DNA from: JACDCA01 sp963810305
GTDB lineage: Bacteria; Acidobacteriota; Vicinamibacteria; Vicinamibacterales; 2-12-FULL-66-21
Direction of reading: 5' to 3'
NCBI GenBank assembly: GCA_963810305.1
Contig: CAWEMY010000006.1
Span: 186,001-250,000, forward strand
DNA: 64,000 nucleotides
The position numbers were made by a program, and so were the translations under genes. Positions 24,972 to 33,368 of the stretch are shown piece after piece; the stretch's first letter is position 1; the number at the start of each line of letters is the position of its first letter. The notes below the pieces were generated by a model. It was not told the DNA's origin and searched no databases. It saw nothing but the letters and a program-made list of their open reading frames with translations.

Positions 24972-26630
24972 ATGCAGAGACGGGATTTCGTCAAGACAGT
25001 GGCAATGTCGGGCATGGCGCTCGCGGCCGGCGATGCCATCGCCGATCTGATTGCGCAATCCCCAAAAGGACGTGTTCTCGAGTCCAAGTTCAAAGGACTT
25101 TCGGACGTCGCGCTCGCGGAAGCGAAGCGGCTCGGATGCACCTACGCCGACATCAGATTCACGCGAAACGCGAACAGCGGCGTAAATGCGTCCGGCGGTA
25201 ATCGCGACGCGGCTGAGGAGGGCGGCTTCGGCGGAGGCCGAGGTGGCGGTGGCGGCCGGGGCGGCGGACGCGGCGGAGGTTTCGGTGGCGGCAACGCCGG
25301 CACCGGCGCCGGCAGCCGCGAAGCGGCCGGCTTCGGCGTGCGCGTGATCCACAGCGGCGTCTGGGGATTCGCCAGCAGTCCGATCGTCACCGAGGACGAG
25401 ATCCGCAGGATCACGCGCGTTGCCGGCGAAGTGGCGAAGGCGGGAGCGATCGCCAAGAAGACCGACGTCCGTCTCGCGCCGGTGGCGGCCTACACCGATT
25501 ACTGGGTCACGCCGATGCAGAAGGACCCCGCATCCATCCCGCAGACTGACAAACAGGCGCTCGTACAGAAGGTCGTCGATCTGGCGGTCGCGAACAAGGA
25601 GGTGCTGACGGTCAATGCCTCCATCTCGCTCGAGCACGAATGGAAATACTTCGCCTCGTCGGAAGGCTCCTATATCGAACAGGAAATCTATACGACGACG
25701 CCTTCGTTCACGGTGACGGCGCGGAAGAACGGCGAAACACGATCGAGGACGTTCAGCGGCGTGCCGGGCACCGGCGGCTGGGAGATCGCTGAAGCCGCCG
25801 GGCTCGTCGAGAATGCCGAGCGGATTGCCGCCGAGGCAGTCGAATACTGCACCGCAAAACCGGTCGACATGGGGCTGAAGGATCTCGTGCTGACCCCCTC
25901 GCACGCGATGCTGACGATTCACGAGATCGTCGCGCACGCCACCGAGCTCGATCGCATTCTCGGCTACGAAGCGAACTATGCCGGCACGAGCTTCGTGAAG
26001 ATCTCCGACCTGGGCAAGCTGAAATACGGCTCGAAGCTGTTCAACGTCACCGCCGACCGGACGATCCCGAAAGGCGTCGCGACCGTGGGTTATGACGATG
26101 ACGGTGTGAAGACGCAGGAGTGGCCGCTGGTGCGCGAGGGGATTCTCGTCGGGCTGCAGACCAACCGTGAGTCGGCGCATTTCATCGGCGAGAAGTCGAG
26201 CCGCGGGTGCACCTCGGCGAATTCGTGGCGCGACTATCCATTCCTGCGGATGCCGAACGTCCACGTCGACGCGGGCCCGGCCGGATCGCCAACTCCCGAA
26301 GAGCTCATTGCCGACACCAAGGACGGCGTCATGATCGACGGCCGCGGCAGCTACTCGATCGACCAGCAGCGCTACAACGGCCAGTTCGGCGGGAATGCGT
26401 TCTGGGAGATCAAGAACGGCAAGCGGACGCGGATGGTGACCAACGTCACCTACAACGCCATCACGACCGATTTCTGGGGGAACCTCGACGCACTCTCCGG
26501 CAAGGAGTCCTGGCAGATGTTCGGCACCGGCGGTGACGCGAAAGGCCAGCCGACGCAGACCAACAGCATCTCGCACGGATCTCCGTGGCTGCGCATCCGC
26601 CGCATCATGGTCGGCGCCGCGTTCGCCTGA
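24972..26630 (+). CDS. tldD: TldD-like metalloprotease with Tat signal and glycine-rich insertion
   Basis: A 552-residue TldD family protein. The catalytic zinc motif is H317-E-I-V-A-H322, followed by a conserved Cys in SSRGCTSANSW, the third metal ligand. It starts with QRRDFVKT and a hydrophobic stretch, a twin-arginine export signal. At about residues 80-115 there is a glycine/arginine-rich insertion (GGGRGGGGGRGGGRGG...) absent from ordinary TldD. The partner gene upstream has no export signal, so either the two do not associate or the partner is exported with it. Ends before the inverted-repeat element at 26637. Confidence 0.88.
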   Translation: MQRRDFVKTVAMSGMALAAGDAIADLIAQSPKGRVLESKFKGLSDVALAEAKRLGCTYADIRFTRNANSGVNASGGNRDAAEEGGFGGGRGGGGGRGGGRGGGFGGGNAGTGAGSREAAGFGVRVIHSGVWGFASSPIVTEDEIRRITRVAGEVAKAGAIAKKTDVRLAPVAAYTDYWVTPMQKDPASIPQTDKQALVQKVVDLAVANKEVLTVNASISLEHEWKYFASSEGSYIEQEIYTTTPSFTVTARKNGETRSRTFSGVPGTGGWEIAEAAGLVENAERIAAEAVEYCTAKPVDMGLKDLVLTPSHAMLTIHEIVAHATELDRILGYEANYAGTSFVKISDLGKLKYGSKLFNVTADRTIPKGVATVGYDDDGVKTQEWPLVREGILVGLQTNRESAHFIGEKSSRGCTSANSWRDYPFLRMPNVHVDAGPAGSPTPEELIADTKDGVMIDGRGSYSIDQQRYNGQFGGNAFWEIKNGKRTRMVTNVTYNAITTDFWGNLDALSGKESWQMFGTGGDAKGQPTQTNSISHGSPWLRIRRIMVGAAFA

Positions 26631-26636
26631 GGGAAT

Positions 26637-26788
26637 ACAGAAGATCAGGAGGTCAGGAGTACAGGAGGGATAGGAGACCAGGAACTCTTTTGTTTTTGTC
26701 TTAGAAAAGAAGCTCCTTATCTCTTGATCTCCTGTGAGCTTCCTCCTGATCTCCTGACCTCCTGTTATCCCTCTCCTGATCTCCCCCT
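26637..26788. repeat. Long palindromic 8-nt-repeat element between convergent genes (copy 1)
   Basis: Left arm: AGATCAGG-type octamers (GGAGGTCA, GGAGTACA, GGAGGGAT, ...). Centre at 26684-26702: ACTCTTTTGTTTTTGTCTT. Right arm: complementary CTCCTGAT, CTCCTGAC, CTCCTGTT units. The arms can pair into a long imperfect hairpin that fills the entire gap between tldD (+) and the acetyltransferase gene (-). Copy 2 is at 62642-62792. No gene inside. Confidence 0.8.
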
Positions 26789-27383
26789 AGGAGTCGCGGA
26801 CGACGGAGCGGCGGCTGCGGTGAGAATCGATGACGTGCTGGCCGAGCCGCTTGCTCATGAACACCTTCGACTCGCTGTTCGCCGTCGGGTGGGGAACGAA
26901 GCGGATGATGTCGAAGCCGAGCTGCGCCAGCGCGCTGCGCATCTCGTAGAAGCGGTTCTTGGTCTTGGCGATGATCTCGTCGAACCCGTTCTCGATCGCC
27001 CAGACCTCTTGCTCTTCGGTCAACGCACGGAAGTGTCCCTGGCCGCGCCAGTCCTTCCGGGTGCCGCCGATCCACTGATAGAGCACCCGGCGACCGTCGA
27101 ATTCGACGACGTCCTCGAGCTGCATGACGAGATCGGCGAGCTTGGGATCGTGTTCCGTCGATCGGAGTTCGTGCGCGACCTTGAATGAGACGGGCACGAC
27201 CATGCCGGGATCCTCAGGTAGCGGCGCCTCCGCCATGAGGATCTGGTGATCGCGACTTTGGAGCCGCTGCACCACTTCGGTCGCCAGCTTCTTGCGCGGA
27301 AAGTCGAGAAAGTACTCCTCGATGTATTGAATTTCGAGGGCTCCCTGCTGCAGGCCGTACTGCTTGATCAGATATTCGTTCAC
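26787..27383 (-). CDS. GNAT-fold acetyltransferase-like protein
   Basis: A 198-residue soluble protein starting VNEYLIKQYGLQQGALE. A TRKDWRGQGHFRALTEEQEVWAI segment resembles the acetyl-CoA binding R/Q-x-x-G-x-G/A loop and following helix of GNAT proteins, and GFDEIIAKTKNRFYEMRSALAQLGF matches the conserved late helix. The substrate is unknown. The GTG at 27383 is preferred because the 28 residues encoded further upstream come from a GGGTGCGA repeat array and look non-natural. Transcribed away from the acylase gene in the same direction; converges with tldD. Confidence 0.7.
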   Translation of the reverse strand: MNEYLIKQYGLQQGALEIQYIEEYFLDFPRKKLATEVVQRLQSRDHQILMAEAPLPEDPGMVVPVSFKVAHELRSTEHDPKLADLVMQLEDVVEFDGRRVLYQWIGGTRKDWRGQGHFRALTEEQEVWAIENGFDEIIAKTKNRFYEMRSALAQLGFDIIRFVPHPTANSESKVFMSKRLGQHVIDSHRSRRSVVRDS

Positions 27384-27399
27384 CGGGAAACGTCGAGTA

Positions 27400-27466
27400 T
27401 AGCAACGAAGGAGTGCGAAGGGTGCGAGGCGAGGGTGCGAAGGGTGCGACGGGGTGCGACGGGTCA
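27400..27466. repeat. GGGTGCGA-type repeat array
   Basis: Units GGGTGCGA repeat five times with spacings of 8-9 bases between the acylase stop and the acetyltransferase start. It leaves no room for a strong independent promoter except at its 3' edge. Confidence 0.65.
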
Positions 27467-29663
27467 CGGACGATAAGAGCGTTCGAGATTCTGTTTGATG
27501 TCCGCCTCGCTGTACCAGGCAGGCCGGAGCTTGTGCGATGCGAACAGGCGCATCTGGTCGCTGCTGTGCGGCGAATCCTGTCGTGCGGTTTGCCCGTACG
27601 CGAGGACGGACCAGGCGGTGCCGGGTCGTGAAAAATCCACGAGCAGGATCCAGGCATCGCCGAACCCGACTGGAGAGGTTCGCCCGGGAATGTAGCCGGC
27701 TACGCGCGTGGCCGACCCTGGCAGCGGATCGAAGGTCATCACCCGGTAGGCTCCGTACGTTCCGGCAATGCCGTCGCCGGGCAGGTCGAGCGATCCGGCG
27801 CGAAAACGGTGAACGTCGCCCCAGGCGACTCGCTCTGAGCCGAACTGCTCACGAACCGCGCGAACGGCGGCGGCGAGATGGGTCACCGCGGCGTTGCGGT
27901 CCCCGATGCCGCGAGGCGTGACGGCGAACGCTGACTCTGCCCACGGCGTCGCGAACACCGGGTCGGCGTCGCGCGAATAGAGGTCCCAGAACCGCTGGAA
28001 GAGCACGGCGCCGCGGCTCCCCGCTGACACCGTGTTGTCCCATGCTTCGAGCGCGGCAAGCCCGTCGGTCAGGTGGCTTCGCACGTCCGCAGAACCGTTG
28101 CCGCCGGCGTTCGCGGTGCGGACCGCCTCGATCAGGTCCGGCTTCACTCGTTCTGCGAGGAGCATGCGCGTCGTATGCTTCAACGCGATCAGGTCGTCGA
28201 CGGTGAAGGTCTGCTTCGACTCGAGCATGTCGAGCGCGAGCTGCGGCCGGAGTGCGAGCGGGCCCCGTTCGAAATACGAGGGATATCCCGTCATGTCGAT
28301 CGGATCGCGCGCCGAGACGAACCGCGGCGGGTTGTTGGCATTCTGAACGTATCCTCCCGGAGGATTCAGAAGCCGCGGATAGTCGTCCACGTCGTGCAGC
28401 CTGGACCAGAGGTCGGCCGAGGTCGACGCCTCCACGTCGAGACGATAATCTCCTCCCTCTTTACGGACAGGAACGCGACCGTTCCAGACATAGAGGATGT
28501 TCCCGTCGCCGTCCGCGTACGTGAAATTGGAGGTCGGCACGAGGTTTTGCCGCAGCGCGGTGAGCCACTGGTCGAGCGACCGGGCCTTGCTGAGAACGTA
28601 GAAGCCTTCGTAGTACTGGAAGGCGTCCAGCCGCGTCGACTTCACCGCGAACGCGCGTTGCGGGGTGCGGTAGACGACCGCGCCCAGGTGAGAGGACCAG
28701 ACGGTGCGGCTTTCGGACCGTAGCGTGCCGTCGTGGTTCCGCACCTGGACGGTGATCTCGCGGCGCTGGAGAGGCAGCGACTCGCCGTCGAAAAGATAGT
28801 TGTCCGGATTGCTCGGATCGAGCCGCAATGCGAACACGTCCTCGAGGTCCGGGGCGTTGTTCGTCGTGACGAATCCGAGACGGTCGTTGAACCCGGCTCG
28901 AAGCACCGGGATCCCTGGCAGCGTCGATCCATAAAAGTCGATCGCCCCAGGCACACGGACGTGCGCCTCCCAGTACAGCGACCCCCATTGCAGGTGCGGG
29001 TTGCCGAGCAGCATCGGCTTGCCAGTCGCCGTGCGCGAGCCGCCGAGCGCCAGGGCATTGGATCCGGGCGCGTCGACCCAGCCGCCGTCCTCCTCGTTGC
29101 GTGGCGGGACGACTCCTTCGTACTTCTCGCGAAGCCGCCGCAGAAGCGCCGGGCCCGCCAGAGATTCGGCTGCGCTCGACCGGGTATAAGCGAGGACGTC
29201 GGCGGCTGTAATCTCGGGCATCCACGACGGAAGCTCCTGCCGGTGCGCCGCCACGTATCGGTTCACTCCCGCGGCGTACGCGGAAATAATCCGCCGATAC
29301 AGGGGAGAAATCGTCTGCACCGCCCGCCGTGCGGCCGCCATGTTGTCGAACTGCGCCATCGCCAGATCGTCGGCAATCGCGGCACCGCCGAAGTGTCTCG
29401 CCGCCTCCCCGCGAGCACGCCAGATACCGTCTGCCGATCTCGGCCGCATGGTCCTCAGCCTGCGCAAAGCCAAATCCAAAGGCCGCGGCCTCCTCGGAGT
29501 CAGCCAGGATGTGCGGGATTCCAAAAGTATCGCGGCGGATCGTGACGTGGTTCGCCAGTTCCGCCGGATCCGGTAGATCGACCGCCTTTCGGCCGCAGCC
29601 AAAGAGTCCGAACGCAATTACCACCGCAGCCATACCGCATGCGGCCCGTTGCCGAGCTGTCAT
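27464..29663 (-). CDS. Penicillin acylase family (peptidase S45) lipoprotein, apparent one-base insertion near residue 81
   Basis: The N-terminal frame (from 29663) starts MTARQRAACG and has a lipobox GLFGCG, then VTIRRDTFGIPHILADSEEAAAFG-like acylase sequence to GRRYL. The remaining protein, from ARGEAARHFGG to the stop at 27464, is in another frame. Deleting one C at 29420/29421 joins them (GRRYLRARGEAARHFG), giving about 732 residues, the normal size. The N-terminal nucleophile Ser is seen in APGSNALALGG, with later NPHLQW and NNAPD motifs. Members cleave amide bonds of penicillins, acyl-homoserine lactones or related acyl-amides after autoprocessing; substrate unknown. Probably on the periplasmic face of a membrane. 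Confidence 0.78.
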
Positions 29664-29710
29664 AGCTGAAGTTTAACGTCGGCGATCAGCGCTATGTTTC
29701 TGCGGTGGCC

Positions 29711-32131
29711 TTATTCGCGCAGGGCGACAATCGGATCGACGCGCGTGGCGCGGCGGGCGGGAACGTATGCGGCAGCCAGCGCGATGAATGTCAGCAGCGC
29801 GCCGACGCTCGCATACGTGAGTGGATCGTAAGGAGTCGTGGCGAACAACAGCTTGGCCACCAGCACATTGGTCAGCGGCAGCGCGACACCAATGCCGATC
29901 ACTACGCCCGCCGCCGCCATCAGCATCGCTTCGCGGACGATCAGTCGGACGACGGTTCGTTCGTGAGCGCCGAGCGCCATCCGGATGCCGATTTCACGCG
30001 TGCGTTGCGCGACCGCGTAGGAGAGCACGCCGAAGATGCCGATCGCCGCCAGCGTCACGGCAACCCCGGCGAATACGGTGAGCAGCGACATATAGAACCG
30101 CGGCTGCGAGATCGAACGCGCCACGATCTGTTCGAGCGTACGGACGTTCGATACCGGGAGGCTGGGGTCCACCGAGTACACCGCCCGGCGCGCCGCGTCA
30201 CCGACCGTCGCTGGAGGCACGGCGGTTTTCAGCATGACGGCCATGCTTTGAATCGGCCATTGACCATACGGCATGTAGAGCTGCGGCGGATCCGCTTCTG
30301 CCAGGCCGGCGTCCTTGATGTCGCCGACCACGCCGACCACCTCTCCACCGGCGCGCGGCAGACCTGGCCCGCGCCCCCAGCCAAGCGTAATTTTCTTACC
30401 GATCGGGTCCTCGTTCGGAAAGTACTGCCTGGCGGCTGCTTCGGTGATCACCACGACCGGCGGCGAACCGGCCCGATCATCGGCGGTGAACAATCGGCCA
30501 CGTTTCAGCGGGATGCCGATCAACTGGAAATACTTGGTCGTCGCCACGCGAATCTGCATCGCGGGCTGTTGCGAGGGGGCGACGGGAGGACGGCCGGCGA
30601 CCTCGAACGTGATAACGAAACTGTTTCCGGTAAGTGGGAGGGCCATCACCGCGGCCGCCGCTTGGACTCCCGGCAGCGCCTCGAGCTTCGGCAGGAGCTG
30701 ATCGAAGAAGGCGATCTGCTGCGGTTCCTCCGCGTAGCGCGCATCGGGGAGCGTCAGATCGAACGTCAGCGCCGGCTGGACGTTGAAGCCAGGGTCGACG
30801 GCCGCCAACCTGGTAAAGCTCCGGACCATCAGGCCGGCTCCAGCCAGCAGAGTGACCGCCAGCGCGATCTCCGAGACGACCAGCGTTGATCGCACGCGTG
30901 AGCCCGTCCGGGACGAAAGTGCTCCGCGGGCCCCTTCCTTCAACGCCGCCGCCAGGCCGGCGCTCGTTGAATGAAACGCGGGGAATACCCCGAACAGAAG
31001 CCCGGTGACGAGCGATACCGCCACCGTAAACCCGACCACCATCGGGTCCAGACGTACTTCGCCGAGCCGTGGGATGCCCTGCGGTTCGAGAGCGAGCAGG
31101 GCTTCCACGCCCCACGCGGCCAGCAGCAGTCCGAGCAGGCCGCCTACGATGCTGAGAATGAGGCTTTCGGTGAGAAGTTGGCGAACCAGACGTCCTCGCC
31201 CTGCGCCAAGCGCGGTCCGCACGGCAATCTCGGACTCCCTGGCCGCCGCCTTCGCGAGCAGGAGGTTGGCGACGTTGACGCAGGCGATCAACAACACGAA
31301 CCCGACCGCGCCGAAAAGCACCAGCATTGCCTTGCGAATGTCTCCGACCATCGCTTCGTGCAGTTGCACAGCGGCGAAGTCGAGGCCTTCATTGCTTTCC
31401 GGATACTGAGCCGCGAGCCGCGCACCAATGGTCTGGATCTCTGCTTTCACCTGCTCGATCGGCACTCCGGGTCGTGCCCGGCCGACCACTGTGAGATACC
31501 AGGCGCCGCGCTGCTTGACGGTGAAGTCATCGGTATATTCGACCGGTGTCCAGATCTCCCGGCCCGTCGGGAACGCGAACCCCTCCGGCATCACGCCGAC
31601 CACCTCATAGGGCACGCCGTCGAGCGTGATGCGCCGCCCGACGATGCGGGCTTCGGACCCGAAACGCTGCCGCCACAGTGAGTGGCCGAGGATCGCGATG
31701 TGAGTCTTGCCCGGCTGGTTGTCGTCGTCCCGAAACGTCCGGCCGAGGATGGGCCGGACGCCGAGGATGTCGAACAACGTACCGCTGACTTCAGCGGCGT
31801 CGAGGCGAACGGGTTCCCCCTGCCCGGTCAGGATCATGCGAGACCGCGAGATCGCGGCAGCGTCCTGAAGCGTTTGGCTCTGCTTCCGAACATCGACGAA
31901 GTTCGGTCCTGACATCACGGAGCGGCGTCCCGCCGAGGAGTGGTAGATACCGACGATCTGGTCGGGGTCCCGGTAGGGCAGCGGCTGGATCAGGACGGTA
32001 TTGACGACCGTGAATATCGCTGCGTTGGCGCCGATGCCAAGGGCGAGTGTGATGAGCGCCACGCCCGTGAAAACCGGACTCTTGATCAGTCGTCGAAGGG
32101 CGTACCGGATGTCCTGTCTGAGTGTGTCCAT
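29711..32131 (-). CDS. ADOP permease 1 (duplicated MacB/FtsX permease without ATPase)
   Basis: An 806-residue protein made of two MacB-type units, each with a helix, a periplasmic domain and an FtsX domain with three helices. It starts QDIRYALRRLIKSPVFTGVALITLALGIGANAAIF, the family hallmark opening, has the middle coupling segment AVRTALGAGRGRLVRQLLTESL, and ends YVPARRATRVDPIVALRE. ADOP proteins (acidobacterial duplicated orphan permeases) form large paralogous sets and normally have no adjacent ATPase gene, as here. It has no prefix domain and no PadR neighbour. Function and energy source are unknown. Confidence 0.88.
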   Translation of the reverse strand: MDTLRQDIRYALRRLIKSPVFTGVALITLALGIGANAAIFTVVNTVLIQPLPYRDPDQIVGIYHSSAGRRSVMSGPNFVDVRKQSQTLQDAAAISRSRMILTGQGEPVRLDAAEVSGTLFDILGVRPILGRTFRDDDNQPGKTHIAILGHSLWRQRFGSEARIVGRRITLDGVPYEVVGVMPEGFAFPTGREIWTPVEYTDDFTVKQRGAWYLTVVGRARPGVPIEQVKAEIQTIGARLAAQYPESNEGLDFAAVQLHEAMVGDIRKAMLVLFGAVGFVLLIACVNVANLLLAKAAARESEIAVRTALGAGRGRLVRQLLTESLILSIVGGLLGLLLAAWGVEALLALEPQGIPRLGEVRLDPMVVGFTVAVSLVTGLLFGVFPAFHSTSAGLAAALKEGARGALSSRTGSRVRSTLVVSEIALAVTLLAGAGLMVRSFTRLAAVDPGFNVQPALTFDLTLPDARYAEEPQQIAFFDQLLPKLEALPGVQAAAAVMALPLTGNSFVITFEVAGRPPVAPSQQPAMQIRVATTKYFQLIGIPLKRGRLFTADDRAGSPPVVVITEAAARQYFPNEDPIGKKITLGWGRGPGLPRAGGEVVGVVGDIKDAGLAEADPPQLYMPYGQWPIQSMAVMLKTAVPPATVGDAARRAVYSVDPSLPVSNVRTLEQIVARSISQPRFYMSLLTVFAGVAVTLAAIGIFGVLSYAVAQRTREIGIRMALGAHERTVVRLIVREAMLMAAAGVVIGIGVALPLTNVLVAKLLFATTPYDPLTYASVGALLTFIALAAAYVPARRATRVDPIVALRE

Positions 32132-32157
32132 GGATCAGTGCTCAAAAGCGCGGTTCG

Positions 32158-32180
32158 CAGTGCGCGGGGCGCGGGGCGCC
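32158..32180. repeat. GGGCGCG heptamers in the divergent gap 32132-32352
   Basis: AGTGCGCGGGGCGCGGGGCG is identical to the start of the block at 1056. The gap otherwise holds presumed promoters for the divergent ADOP 1 and DinB genes; TACCAT at 32342-32347 lies five bases before the DinB ATG. No small gene seen. Confidence 0.6.
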
Positions 32181-32352
32181 ATCCACGGTGCGGTGCGGTG
32201 AAAGCCAGCGCCATGCCGACTCTGGAAAATGTGTAAATGCGCGCCGAGTTGGATTTATCAGCACTCAGGGGCGGTGTGTCCGGCTGGCGATGTCCGACGC
32301 CGGGCGAACGAAATCCCATAACCGCACAGATCAGGTGGCGGTACCATTGCGC

Positions 32353-32937
32353 ATGACTTCCGCGCTTCCCCCGGATCTGCAGCAGATCGCCGATGCCATC
32401 GACCGCGCCGACCAGGAGGGTGCCGCGATCGCGGCGCGTGTCACCGACGAGGAGTTCCATTGGAAGCCGGACGACGGCCGACGCTGGAGCATCGGCGAAT
32501 GTCTCGATCACCTCGCCACCATGAACCGTATCTATTCGGCAGCCGTGCGGACCGCCGTCGATACGGCGCGCCGCAACGGGTGGATCCGGAAAGGGCCGGC
32601 TGTACCCGGCTTCTTCGGCAGGAAATTCGTCGCGTCGCAGGAGCCGCCGGTCAAGACCCGGCTGCGCGGCCCCCAGCGCGTGCAGCCAACACCCGCCCGA
32701 AGCCGCGATGAGATCATGCGGGCGTACCACGCCGCACACGACGACATTCGCCGCCTGATCGACGACTGCGCCACGATCGACACCAACCGCGCGAAGTTCG
32801 CCAACCCCTTCCTGTCACTGGTCAAGGTGCGAGTGTCGACCGGACTGAACGTGATGCCGGCGCACGACCGGCGGCACCTCTGGCAAGCGGCGGAGGTGGA
32901 AAAAGAGCTCCGCCGCAGAGTCGTCAGTAATCAGTAA
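32353..32937 (+). CDS. DinB-superfamily protein (DinB/YfiT-like four-helix metal-binding fold)
   Basis: A 194-residue protein with DinB-type metal-site histidines: one in WSIGECLDHLATMN, and two in PAHDRRHLWQA near the C-terminus. DinB/YfiT proteins bind a divalent metal and include thiol S-transferases (for example bacillithiol- or mycothiol-dependent), but many are uncharacterised. The ATG at 32353 is placed five bases after a -10-like TACCAT, and no ribosome-binding site is seen, suggesting a leaderless message. The last codons (VSNQ, stop) are encoded by the first units of the CAGTAAT repeat array. Confidence 0.78.
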   Translation: MTSALPPDLQQIADAIDRADQEGAAIAARVTDEEFHWKPDDGRRWSIGECLDHLATMNRIYSAAVRTAVDTARRNGWIRKGPAVPGFFGRKFVASQEPPVKTRLRGPQRVQPTPARSRDEIMRAYHAAHDDIRRLIDDCATIDTNRAKFANPFLSLVKVRVSTGLNVMPAHDRRHLWQAAEVEKELRRRVVSNQ

Positions 32938-32971
32938 CCAGTAATCAGTAGTCAATAGTCAGTAATCAGTT
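32922..32971. repeat. Heptamer array (CAGTAAT type) overlapping the end of the DinB gene
   Basis: CAGTAAT CAGTAAC CAGTAAT CAGTAGT CAATAGT CAGTAAT CAGT: about six and a half direct units with a period of seven. The array supplies the DinB stop codon and runs into the promoter of the PadR gene. Confidence 0.8.
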
Positions 32972-32997
32972 GCGTTATATCCAACTGCGTTATAACG
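32970..32997 (+). promoter_or_regulatory. Putative promoter/operator of padR 1
   Basis: TGCGTTATA occurs twice (32971-32979 and 32986-32994) and the second copy lies in the perfect palindrome CGTTATAACG (32988-32997). TATAAC at 32991-32996 is a good -10 element; TTGCGT at 32970 is a possible -35 with a short 15-base spacer. The predicted start of transcription is three to four bases from the ATG at 33007, so the mRNA would be almost leaderless. A PadR autoregulation site is plausible. Confidence 0.5.
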
Positions 32998-33006
32998 TGA
33001 CTTGAT

Positions 33007-33366
33007 ATGACACGAGATATCGACGCTGAGGTCCAGGCGCTGCTCCCCTTGGCGCCAGCCTTCCTCCACATCCTGATCGCTCTCGGTGACGGCGAGCGGC
33101 ACGGATACAGCATCATGCAGGACGTTGCGGAGCGAACGGCCGGGCGGGTCAAGATGAGCCCGGGAACCCTCTACGGGTCGATCAAGCGGATGCTGGCCGA
33201 AGGTTTGATCGAGGAACTGACCACTGGCGCGGCCGGTGCCGACGAGCGCCGAAGATTTTACCGGATCACCAGATTCGGGCGTCGAGTCGCATTGGCCGAG
33301 GCCGATCGTTTGAAATCGCTGCTCACGCAGGCGCGCGACTCAGGTCTCGTCCCAAGGAGGTCGTAG
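33007..33366 (+). CDS. PadR-family transcriptional regulator 1
   Basis: A 119-residue winged-helix protein: FLHILIALGDGERHGYSIMQDV, then KMSPGTLYGSIKRMLAEGLIEEL for the recognition helix, RRRFYRITRFGRRVAL for the wing, and a short C-terminal helix. PadR proteins are usually repressors of transporter or detoxification genes and release DNA on binding a small molecule. The gene ends two bases before ADOP 2 and probably controls it and itself through the palindromic sequence at 32970-32997. Confidence 0.88.
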   Translation: MTRDIDAEVQALLPLAPAFLHILIALGDGERHGYSIMQDVAERTAGRVKMSPGTLYGSIKRMLAEGLIEELTTGAAGADERRRFYRITRFGRRVALAEADRLKSLLTQARDSGLVPRRS

Positions 33367-33368
33367 CC

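Noticed and set aside
28461..29418. The long minus-strand frame past GRRYL as an independent gene
   Set aside because: Beyond about 29420 it becomes Arg-rich out-of-frame sequence; only its first about 80 residues belong to the acylase.
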